The notes under the pieces are model-generated. The model was given only the letters and a program-made list of their open reading frames with translations. It was not told the DNA's origin and did no database searches. The translations under genes were made by a program, and so were the position numbers. Positions 56,422 to 64,000 of a stretch of DNA of 64,000 nt are shown in pieces (positions within the stretch are counted from its first letter, which is position 1; every line of letters begins with the position of its first letter). The stretch covers positions 682,001 to 746,000 of the forward strand of contig NZ_JADBEJ010000004.1 of the NCBI RefSeq assembly GCF_014873915.1, written 5' to 3'. Source of the DNA: Amycolatopsis roodepoortensis. GTDB lineage: Bacteria > Actinomycetota > Actinomycetes > Mycobacteriales > Pseudonocardiaceae.

Positions 56422-58360
56422 CGTGCTCACCGTTCCCTACGATCTGACGACCGAACTCGCTGCCGAGCCCTCCGAGTACGAGCGCACGAAGGTGGTGCTC
56501 GCCGCGTTCGCGGTCACCTTGAGCCGGTGGACGGCGGCGAGCGAGGTCGCGATCTCGGTCGCCGGGCGGGTGATCCGGGTCCAGGTCGACGACAAGGCGT
56601 GCGTCGAGGACTTCCTGGGTTCGGTCCACCCGGTCGGCGTCGCCGAGGACGGGCCGGTGGATGTCGCGCTCGCCTCCCTGCACGCGGATCTGCGGTCCGG
56701 GGAGGCCCGCTTCGTCACCGAGGTGCCCGACGCCGAGCACGGTTTCCTCGCCGACGTCGCCACCGCGGTGGGCGAGCTGGCCTTTCTCGACGGTTCGCTG
56801 GAGGACGTGCGCTGCATCGCGCCGGAACGCCGCCGGATCCTCGACGCGCTCGCCGGCGCCGACCTTCCTCCGGCGGACATCGAAACCCTGTTCCTGGAGC
56901 AGGTGCGGCTTCACGCGGAGCAGGTCGCGGTCCGTGACGCGAGCGCCGAACTGACCTACGGGCGGCTCGCGCGGGCGGCCGATCGGTACGCGGGCGTCCT
57001 GCGTCGCGCCGGGGTCCGGCCCGGTGACACGGTGCTCGTCGCGACCAAGAGGTCGGTCGGGGAGATCGTGGCGCTGCTCGCGATCGTCCGTGCCGGAGCC
57101 GCGTACGCGGGGTTCGACGACGACGCGCCGGAAGCCCGGTTGGCGCGGATCATCGGCAAGCTGGCGCCCGCGGCCGTGGTGGTCGACGCCACCACGGCGG
57201 GCCATCCGGTTCTGCGCGGGCTCACCCTGGTCGATACCTGGGTCCCCGGCGAGGAAGCCGGCGCGGATCCCGAACCGGTTCCCGCCCACGACGATCCACA
57301 AAGGACCGCGTACGTCGCGTTCACCTCGGGGTCCACCGGTGAACCGAAGGGCGTCGTCGTCCCGCATCGCGCGGTCACGCGGCTCGCGCGGACGACGGAG
57401 CTCCGGCCGCGCCCGGGTGACCGTGTCCTGCGGATGGCGCCGCTGGCCTTCGACGCGTCGACGTACGAGATCTGGGTGACCTTGCTCAACGGCGCGACGC
57501 TGGAGGCCTTTCCCGGACGGCTTCCGACGGTCAGGGCGCTCGAGAAGTTCTTCGTCGAGCGGGAGGTCTCCGTCGCCTGGCTGACCGCCAGCCTGTTCCG
57601 GCTGGTCGCGAACTCCCGGCCGCAGGCGCTCGCCGGACTCCGCTGGCTGCTGAGCGGAGGCGAGGTCGTGCCGCACGACGCGGCGGCGCGGGTGCTCGGG
57701 TCCTACCCGGGGCTGGTGCTCACGAACGGCTACGGGCCCACCGAGAACACCACGTTCACGACCACGCACACCGTGCGCGGCAGCGCGGAGATCGACGGCC
57801 CCCTGCCCATCGGGAGGCCGATCGCCGGCACGAAGGTGTTCGTGCTCGACCGGAACGCCCGGCTCGTCCCGCCCGGCGGCGTCGGCGAGCTGTACGCGGC
57901 CGGAGCGGGCCTGGCCGACGGGTACCTGGACGACGAGACCGAAACGAAGCGGCGCTTCGGCTACTTCTCCCCTGACGTGGACGAACGCCTGTACCGCACG
58001 GGAGATCTGGTCCGGCTCGACCCGGACGGGAACGTGGTCTTCCTCGGCCGCGCGGACAAGCAGGTCAAACTCGACGGGCATCGCATCGAAACCGAGGAGA
58101 TCGCCACCATCCTCGCCGGTCACCCCGGTATCCGCGACGCCGTGATCGTCGTTTCCCGGCAGGAGAACCAAAGTCCTCAGCTCGTGGCGGCCATCGTCGT
58201 GAACCCCGGCCAGGACACCGAACCCCGCACCTTGCGCGCGTATCTGTCACGGCAGCTCCCGAGCTACGCGTTACCCGCCCTCTGGGTGGTGGTCGACGAG
58301 ATCCCGCTGACCCGCAACGGGAAAGTCGACGAACAGGCCCTGATCGCGAACGCCCGATGA
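56414..58360 (+). CDS. Stand-alone NRPS adenylation protein with condensation-domain remnant
   Basis: 648 residues from ATG 56414, eight bases inside the P450 gene. The A domain (about 145-648) has A3 FTSGSTGEPKG (303-313), A4 FDASTYEIW (346-354), A5 NGYGPTENTTF (438-448), YRTGDLVR, GRADKQVKLDGHRIETEE and A10 NGKVD. No carrier domain follows. The pocket read by eye is D-A-Y-W-L-G-G-T-F-K, close to valine codes. Residues about 1-140 resemble the second lobe of a C domain (VVLAAFAVTLSRWTAASEVAISVAGR) but lack HHxxxDG, a scar of a lost C domain. A TTA codon lies at 58271. It probably loads the discrete carrier. Confidence 0.88.
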   Translation: MPDVLTVPYDLTTELAAEPSEYERTKVVLAAFAVTLSRWTAASEVAISVAGRVIRVQVDDKACVEDFLGSVHPVGVAEDGPVDVALASLHADLRSGEARFVTEVPDAEHGFLADVATAVGELAFLDGSLEDVRCIAPERRRILDALAGADLPPADIETLFLEQVRLHAEQVAVRDASAELTYGRLARAADRYAGVLRRAGVRPGDTVLVATKRSVGEIVALLAIVRAGAAYAGFDDDAPEARLARIIGKLAPAAVVVDATTAGHPVLRGLTLVDTWVPGEEAGADPEPVPAHDDPQRTAYVAFTSGSTGEPKGVVVPHRAVTRLARTTELRPRPGDRVLRMAPLAFDASTYEIWVTLLNGATLEAFPGRLPTVRALEKFFVEREVSVAWLTASLFRLVANSRPQALAGLRWLLSGGEVVPHDAAARVLGSYPGLVLTNGYGPTENTTFTTTHTVRGSAEIDGPLPIGRPIAGTKVFVLDRNARLVPPGGVGELYAAGAGLADGYLDDETETKRRFGYFSPDVDERLYRTGDLVRLDPDGNVVFLGRADKQVKLDGHRIETEEIATILAGHPGIRDAVIVVSRQENQSPQLVAAIVVNPGQDTEPRTLRAYLSRQLPSYALPALWVVVDEIPLTRNGKVDEQALIANAR

Positions 58361-58371
58361 AGGAGAAATCG

Positions 58372-61300
58372 ATGAGGTTGTCGCTCGGGCAGGAGCGGCT
58401 GTGGCTGGTGCAGCAACTCGACCGGACCAGCGCCGCGTACAACATCCCGATCGTCTTCCGGTTCCACGACGGTGTCGACTTCGCCGTGCTCGACCGGGCG
58501 CTCGGCGCGCTCGTCGAACGGCATCCGGTGCTGCGCTGGCGGTTCGTCGTGGACGAGTCCGGGACACCCGCCGCCGTGCCGACCCCGGGGTTCCGCATCC
58601 CGGTGGCCCGGCGCACCGCGGCCGACGACGACTGGCGGAACCACACGGCCGATCTGGTCAGCGAGCCGTTCGACCTCGCGGCGGCGCCGCCCATCCGCGC
58701 GATGGTCGTCGAATGCGCCGACGGTTCGGCGGTGTTGTGCGTGGTGAACCACCACATCATCACCGACGGGCGGTCCATCCAGATCGTGACCGAGGACGTC
58801 GTCAAGCTGTACCGTTCGGAGACTCCGGCGCCGCTGGAGGTGACTTACGAGGAGTACGTCGCGTCACAGCGCGCGGCCGCCGGTTCGGTGGCGGAGCACA
58901 TCGACTACTGGCGGCGTGAGCTCGACGGCTTCGAGCCGCTTCGGCTGCCGACGGACCGGCCGCGTTCGGGCAACCCCGGCTTCGCGGGCGACCACGTCGA
59001 TTTCGAATTGCCCGCCGACCTGACGAAAGCCTTCAGTTCCTTCGCGCTGCGGAACCGATGCGCGCTGTCCAGTGCCGTGGCCGCGGTTTTCCAGGCCCTG
59101 CTGTCCCTCCATTCGGGACAGGAGGACATCACGATCGGCACGGTACTGGCCGGCCGGGACGACCGCAGGTTCGCCGACGTCCTCGGCTTCTTCGTGAACA
59201 CCGTGGTGCTGCGCGCCCGCATCACGCCGTCGATGTCGTTCCGCGAGCTGCTGAAGGTGACGCGCACCAAGATGGTCGACGCCTACGCCCATCAGCAGGC
59301 GCCGTTCGACCAGGTGGTCGCGGAAGTCCGCCCGGAACGGGACGCCGGGCGGAACGCGATCTTCGACGTCGTGGTCGTGCACAACGGCGAGATCCCCGCC
59401 GACGGCGAAGACGAGATCTCCAGCGTGCCATGGGCCGGGGTGGCGACCCGGTTCGATCTGGAACTGGTCACCCATGTGCAGGACGGGAAGTTGCACGGCT
59501 CGCTGGTGTTCCGCACCAGCCTTTTCGACCGCTCCACCGCCACCCGGCTCGTCGGCAGGCTCGTCCGGCTGGTCGAACACATGCTGGAACACCCCGACGA
59601 GCCGCTTTTCGCGGCACTGCACGGGCAGCTCGACTACTGGCGCAAAAAACTCGACGGCCTGCCCGCGGCGCTGGAGCTGCCGACGGACCGCGCACGCCCG
59701 CCGGTGGCGTCCTATCGCACCGGCTCGCTCTCCTTCGACGTGGGCCCCCGGATCCGTGAAGCGGGAAGCCGCCACGACGCCACCCTTTTCATGACACTGC
59801 TCGCGGCCTTCGACGTCGTGCTGTCCCGCTACGCGCGCACCACCGACGTCACGGTCGGTGTCCCGGTGCCCGAGGCGAAGATGCTGGTGCTGCGCACCGA
59901 TCTCTCCGGCGATCCCACGTTCGCGGAGCTGCTCGGCCGCGTGCGGGAGACCACGCTCGGCGCGTTTGCGAACCAGGACGTTCCCTTCGAGCGTCTCGTC
60001 GAGGAATTGGCGCCGCGACAGGACTTCAGCCGCAATCCTCTCGTCCAGGTCATGCTCCGGGTGGTGGACGAGCCGTTGTCGGCCATCGCACCGGCCGGGA
60101 GCCGCTCGGAACCGTTCGATCTCGAATTCCTCGTGTCGGACCGGGCCGGGGTGATGGAGGCGCGGATCGATTACAACGCCGAAGTGTTCGACCGGGTCAC
60201 GATCGAACGCTTCGTCCGGCACTTCCGGCGACTGCTCGCGTCCGCCGAGCCGGAGCGGCCGCTTTCCGCTTGGCCGATGATGGACGACGCCGAGCTCCGG
60301 CGGCTGACGGAGGACTGGAACGACACGACCACGGAGCTGCCCTCCCCGGCGACGGTGCCCGCGATGTTCGCCGCACAGGTGCGCGACCGTCCACAAGCGA
60401 CAGCGCTGATTTGCGGCGACGATTCCATGACGTACGAGGAACTCGACGTCCGGTCCAACCGGCTTGCGCACCGGCTGCGCACGCTGGGCGCCGGGCCGGG
60501 GACCGTCATCGGCGTCTGCCTACCGCGCTCCCCCGGCCTGATCACCGCGTTGCTCGCGATCCTCAAGACCGGCGCCGCCTATCTGCCGATCGACCCGGAG
60601 TATCCCGAGGAACGCCAACGGCTCCTGCTCGCCGACGGCCGGGCGCGGCTGGTGATCACGACCGATCTGATCGCCGACCCCACCCTCGACCAGGAACCAT
60701 CGGCCGCCCTCGAGACCGAGGTAGGCCCGCGCGACCTGGCCTATGTCATCTACACCTCCGGCTCGACCGGCCGTCCCAAAGGCGTCGAAATCGAGCACCG
60801 GTCGATCATCCGGCTGGTCACCGGACTGCCGGACGGCATCCTCGGCCCGGACGAGGTGGTGCTGCACGCGTCGGCGATCTCCTTCGACGCGGCCACCTTC
60901 GAGATCTGGGGCGCTCTGCTCACCGGAGCGACCTGTGTCGTCTCCACCGAACGAGTGCTCACCGCCCGGCCGCTCGCGGACGCGCTCACCCGGCACCGGA
61001 TCAGCACGGCGTGGCTGACCTCGTCGTTGTTCAACCACATCGTCGACGAGGACACCACGGCGCTGACCGGGCTCCGGAATCTGCTCGTCGGCGGTGAAGC
61101 GCTGTCCGTCACCCATGTCCGCCGTGCCGTCGCCGCGCTGCCCGGCACGAAGTTCTTCAACGGGTACGGCCCCACCGAGTGCACCACGTTCGCCACGTGT
61201 CACCCGATCCCCGCCCCTGTTCCCGAAGGCGTCAAGGGAATCCCCATCGGCCGTCCGCTCGGGAACACGCGGGTGTACGTCCTCGACGAACGCGGCGGGC

Positions 61301-63129
61301 TCACGCCGACCGGGGTACCGGGCGAACTCCACGTGGCCGGGCCCGGTGTCGCACGGGGCTACCGGGGACAGCCGGAACTCACCGAGGAACAGTTCGTCGC
61401 CGATCCCGACGACACCACCGGTGGCCGGCTCTACCGGACCGGGGACATCGTGCGGTACAACGCCGACGGCGATCTCGAGTATCTCGGCCGCGTCGACGAC
61501 CAGGTCAAGATCCGCGGCTTCCGCGTCGAACCCCGTGAGATCGAAGCCGCGCTGCTGGCCCGGCCGGAGATCACCCAGGCCGCCGTCGTCGCCCGTGAGG
61601 ACGGCTCGGGTCAGAAGCGGCTCGTCGCCTATCTCAAGGGCACTGCCGACGACACCGCTCTGCGCGCGGAGCTGCGCCGGGAGCTGCCGGAGTACCTGGT
61701 GCCCTCGGCGTTCGTGTCGCTTCCCGAACTCCCGTTGACCATCAACGGAAAGCTGGACGTCCGCGCGCTACCGGAACCCGAGGACGACACCCGGAAGGAC
61801 GAGGCCGCCCCGCCGCGCAACCCGACCGAGGAGAAGCTGGCGGCGATCTGGGCGCAGGTCCTCGGCCGGGAAACCGTCGGCAGGGACGAGAGCTTCTTCG
61901 ACGTCGGCGGGCATTCCCTGAAGGCCGCGCAACTCGCGGTCCGGATCGGGGAGACCCTGCGGATCGACCTGCCACTGCGGACGCTGTTCGAGCGGCCCAC
62001 GATCGCGAAGCTGGCCGAAGAGATCAACGGCGACCGGCGGACCACCGTGCGTTCGTTCGATCCGCGGGCCTCGTTGCGCGGTGTCCTTCCGGAGTCGTTG
62101 CCACCGCGGGGATCCGATGCCGTGTCGGAAATACTGCTCACCGGTGCCACCGGATTCGTCGGGGCGTACCTGGTCCGCGAGTTGCTGGCGCGCGAGAACG
62201 TGCGGGTGCACTGCCTCGTCCGTGCCGCCGACGAACGGTCGGGATGGCGGCGGCTGCGCGAAAACCTGGACCGCTACGGCCTGCGGGACGACGTCGACGA
62301 GAAGCGGATCAGCGTGCTCCCCGGCGATCTCGCGGCACCCGGACTCGGGCTGACCGACACGGTGTTCGCGCGGCTCGCGGGCGAAATCGACCTGATCTGC
62401 CACAACGGCGCCTGGGTCGACGCGCTCTCCAGTTACGAACAACTCGAAGGCGCCAACGTGGGCGGCACCCGCGAGCTGATCCGGCTGGCGGCCACCACGC
62501 GGCTCAAGCGGCTGCAGTTCGTGTCGACCATTTCCGCCGGTGAGGAGAACGGCTCCCGCAGCGGATACGCGGAGACCAAGGCGCACGCGGAGCAGCTGGT
62601 CATCACCGCGTACGAGCGCGGGCTACCGGCGGAGATCTGCCGTCTGCCCCGGATCGTCGGGGATTCGAGGACCGGGCAGGGGAACACGCGGGACATCATG
62701 CTGCGGGTGCTGCGGAACATCCTCGAACTCGGCGCCGCGCCCGACACCGAGATCGAGGAACCGTGGATCGCGGTCGACGAGACGGCGAGCGCGCTCGCCC
62801 GGCTCGGCCTGGACCGGCGGCCGGACGGCGGCCGGTTCGTGCTGGCGGGCGAACGGCCGATGCGGCTGACGTACCTGGTCGAGCTCCTGCGGAACGCCGG
62901 TACCGACATCGGCACCCTGCCCGTGGCGGATTGGCTCTCCGCTCTCGAAGCCCATTCCCCCGAGGAACACGCCATCCTGAAGCTGCTCTTCGGCTCCACT
63001 TCGTCGAGCGGCCGCCCGAGCAGCGAATTCGAGCCCGTCGTCGTGCCGAGCCCCGACGACGGCGCGCTGCTCCGTTACGTCGACCGAATGCTCGTCCGGA
63101 CCGCTGCTGAAGGGCTGTCGCGAAAATGA
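58372..63129 (+). CDS. NRPS: C - truncated C - A - PCP - thioester reductase
   Basis: 1585 residues. ATG 58372 is preceded by AAGGAG at correct spacing; ATG 58357 overlaps the previous stop and would add five residues. Domains: complete C (3-415; HHIITDG 127-133); a second C fragment (418-650, from QLDYWRKKLDG to WNDTTTE) that lacks the first lobe and HHxxxDG; A (665-1150; YTSGSTGRPKG 794, FDAATFEIW 838, NGYGPTE 930); PCP with Ser1182 in GGHSL; and a reductase (1250-1585) with TGATGFVG and Tyr1399/Lys1403. The A pocket is D-A-F-W-L-G-G-T-F-K, one conservative change from a known valine code. The C domain would join the carrier-bound unit to valine, and the reductase would release an aldehyde or alcohol. 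Confidence 0.92.
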   Translation: MRLSLGQERLWLVQQLDRTSAAYNIPIVFRFHDGVDFAVLDRALGALVERHPVLRWRFVVDESGTPAAVPTPGFRIPVARRTAADDDWRNHTADLVSEPFDLAAAPPIRAMVVECADGSAVLCVVNHHIITDGRSIQIVTEDVVKLYRSETPAPLEVTYEEYVASQRAAAGSVAEHIDYWRRELDGFEPLRLPTDRPRSGNPGFAGDHVDFELPADLTKAFSSFALRNRCALSSAVAAVFQALLSLHSGQEDITIGTVLAGRDDRRFADVLGFFVNTVVLRARITPSMSFRELLKVTRTKMVDAYAHQQAPFDQVVAEVRPERDAGRNAIFDVVVVHNGEIPADGEDEISSVPWAGVATRFDLELVTHVQDGKLHGSLVFRTSLFDRSTATRLVGRLVRLVEHMLEHPDEPLFAALHGQLDYWRKKLDGLPAALELPTDRARPPVASYRTGSLSFDVGPRIREAGSRHDATLFMTLLAAFDVVLSRYARTTDVTVGVPVPEAKMLVLRTDLSGDPTFAELLGRVRETTLGAFANQDVPFERLVEELAPRQDFSRNPLVQVMLRVVDEPLSAIAPAGSRSEPFDLEFLVSDRAGVMEARIDYNAEVFDRVTIERFVRHFRRLLASAEPERPLSAWPMMDDAELRRLTEDWNDTTTELPSPATVPAMFAAQVRDRPQATALICGDDSMTYEELDVRSNRLAHRLRTLGAGPGTVIGVCLPRSPGLITALLAILKTGAAYLPIDPEYPEERQRLLLADGRARLVITTDLIADPTLDQEPSAALETEVGPRDLAYVIYTSGSTGRPKGVEIEHRSIIRLVTGLPDGILGPDEVVLHASAISFDAATFEIWGALLTGATCVVSTERVLTARPLADALTRHRISTAWLTSSLFNHIVDEDTTALTGLRNLLVGGEALSVTHVRRAVAALPGTKFFNGYGPTECTTFATCHPIPAPVPEGVKGIPIGRPLGNTRVYVLDERGGLTPTGVPGELHVAGPGVARGYRGQPELTEEQFVADPDDTTGGRLYRTGDIVRYNADGDLEYLGRVDDQVKIRGFRVEPREIEAALLARPEITQAAVVAREDGSGQKRLVAYLKGTADDTALRAELRRELPEYLVPSAFVSLPELPLTINGKLDVRALPEPEDDTRKDEAAPPRNPTEEKLAAIWAQVLGRETVGRDESFFDVGGHSLKAAQLAVRIGETLRIDLPLRTLFERPTIAKLAEEINGDRRTTVRSFDPRASLRGVLPESLPPRGSDAVSEILLTGATGFVGAYLVRELLARENVRVHCLVRAADERSGWRRLRENLDRYGLRDDVDEKRISVLPGDLAAPGLGLTDTVFARLAGEIDLICHNGAWVDALSSYEQLEGANVGGTRELIRLAATTRLKRLQFVSTISAGEENGSRSGYAETKAHAEQLVITAYERGLPAEICRLPRIVGDSRTGQGNTRDIMLRVLRNILELGAAPDTEIEEPWIAVDETASALARLGLDRRPDGGRFVLAGERPMRLTYLVELLRNAGTDIGTLPVADWLSALEAHSPEEHAILKLLFGSTSSSGRPSSEFEPVVVPSPDDGALLRYVDRMLVRTAAEGLSRK

Positions 63130-64000
63130 CCCGTGAGAACCGGCCGGCCCTGTACCGGTCCATGAAACTGATCCGCGAGTTCGAAGAGCGCTGCCTGGCG
63201 ATGGCCATCGCCGGGGAGATCGACGGCGGGATCCACCCGTACATCGGGCAGGAGGCCGTCGCGGTGGGCATCTGCGCGAACCTGACCGAACGCGACGGCA
63301 TCACCAGCACCCACCGGGGACACGGTCACGTGCTGGCGAAGGGCGCGGAACCGCGCCGCCTGCTCGCCGAACTCCTCGGCACCCTCGAAGGGTTCAACAA
63401 GGGCCGCGGCGGATCGATGCACGCGGCGGACATGAAGCTGGGCATCTTGGGCGCGAACGGCATCGTGGGCGCGGGCGGCGCGATCGCCTCCGGCGCCGCG
63501 TGGGCGGCCAAAGCCCGTGGCGATTCCGACGTCGTCGTCAGCTTCTTCGGCGACGGGGCGATGAGCCAGGGTGTCCTGCTGGAAGCCTTCAACCTGGCCG
63601 CGATCTGGTCGCTGCCGGTGTTGTTCGTCTGCGAGAACAACCAGTACGCGACGAGCCTCAAACTCGAAGCGGGGCTGGCGGGAGGCGCGACCCGGCGCGC
63701 CGAAGGCTTCGGGCTGGTTTCGCGCAGTGTCGACGGCATGGACGTCGAAGCGGTGGAGAGCGCCGCGGCGGAACTGCTCGAAGGGGTTCGCGCGGGGCGG
63801 GGTCCGGCGTTCCTGGAATGCCGGACGTACCGGTTCTTCGGGCACCATTCCGTGCTCGAACTCCTCGGGGTCGAGTTCCGCGACCCCGACGAGGTCGCTC
63901 TTTGGCGCACGAAGGACCCGATCCCGCTACTGGGCGATCAGCTAGGCGAAGACGTCGTCGCCGGGATCGACGCGGCTGTCAAGGAAACCATCGACGAGGC
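63126..64000 (+). CDS. TPP-dependent dehydrogenase E1 alpha subunit, cut by the window edge
   Basis: At least 291 residues with no stop before the end; ATG 63126 overlaps the NRPS stop (ATGA). YRSMKLIREFEERC, GGIHPYIGQEAVAVG, TSTHRGHGHVLAKG and GRGGSMHAAD are E1-alpha hallmarks. GDGAMSQGVLLEAFN (from 142) is the TPP/Mg motif. It is closest to acetoin-/pyruvate-dehydrogenase-type E1 alpha subunits. E1 beta should follow outside the window. Inside an NRPS operon it may make an acyl or acyloin building block by decarboxylating a 2-oxo acid, possibly the 2-oxo acid of valine. That is inference. Confidence 0.85.
   Translation, partial: MTRENRPALYRSMKLIREFEERCLAMAIAGEIDGGIHPYIGQEAVAVGICANLTERDGITSTHRGHGHVLAKGAEPRRLLAELLGTLEGFNKGRGGSMHAADMKLGILGANGIVGAGGAIASGAAWAAKARGDSDVVVSFFGDGAMSQGVLLEAFNLAAIWSLPVLFVCENNQYATSLKLEAGLAGGATRRAEGFGLVSRSVDGMDVEAVESAAAELLEGVRAGRGPAFLECRTYRFFGHHSVLELLGVEFRDPDEVALWRTKDPIPLLGDQLGEDVVAGIDAAVKETIDE

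Overview
This is high-GC actinomycete DNA, most likely from a member of the Pseudonocardiales such as Amycolatopsis. That assignment is an inference. It rests on the base composition, the frequent GTG starts, an LAxTG-type wall protein, the MeaA/ethylmalonyl-CoA pathway marker, and a gene order that follows the argS-to-murA region I recall from Mycobacterium and other Actinobacteria.

Layout. 1-9.5 kb is variable: the tail of an isochorismatase-like gene, a probable ectoine/hydroxyectoine uptake operon (ehuBCDA), ethylmalonyl-CoA mutase (meaA), a PH-domain membrane protein, a tandem pair of LysE-type exporters, an LAxTG wall protein and a secreted trypsin-like protease. 9.5-26.5 kb is conserved core: murA, cobalamin adenosyltransferase, aroA, a DUF2550 gene, the complete F1Fo ATP synthase operon atpIBEFHAGDC, wecA, the Sua5/TsaC gene and prmC, with a secreted M6-type metalloprotease inserted. 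26.5-35.3 kb is an accessory insertion that separates prmC from prfA. It holds HD and MerR genes with a divergent hydrolase, then a surface-glycan cassette (three GT-C-like membrane proteins, a GtrB-like GT2 and a GtrA-like flippase). 35.3-47 kb returns to core: prfA, rpmE, rho, thrB, thrC, hom, lysA, argS, interrupted by a secreted Cys/His hydrolase-like gene and a truncated kinase. 47-51.2 kb holds a DUF3105/DUF305 pair, a CDF metal exporter, an epoxide hydrolase and tRNA-Arg(CCG).

From about 52.4 kb to the right edge lies a nonribosomal peptide cluster. It starts with a StrR-like ParB-domain regulator whose second codon is TTA. A unidirectional, mostly overlapping operon follows: discrete carrier protein, LLM flavin monooxygenase, P450, an adenylation protein carrying a condensation-domain scar, and an NRPS of architecture C-(half C)-A-PCP-thioester reductase. 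The last gene is a TPP-dependent E1-alpha that runs off the window. Both A domains read as valine-like. The simplest model is a valine-derived, oxidatively tailored dipeptide released as an aldehyde or alcohol. This cluster, with an amputated condensation lobe in front of each A domain, is the best candidate for something undescribed.

The window also carries near-perfect long palindromes at gene ends. Four share the core GTGAAGGCCCCCTTC. Two intergenic arrays of 21-bp direct repeats share the core GATCACGCG.
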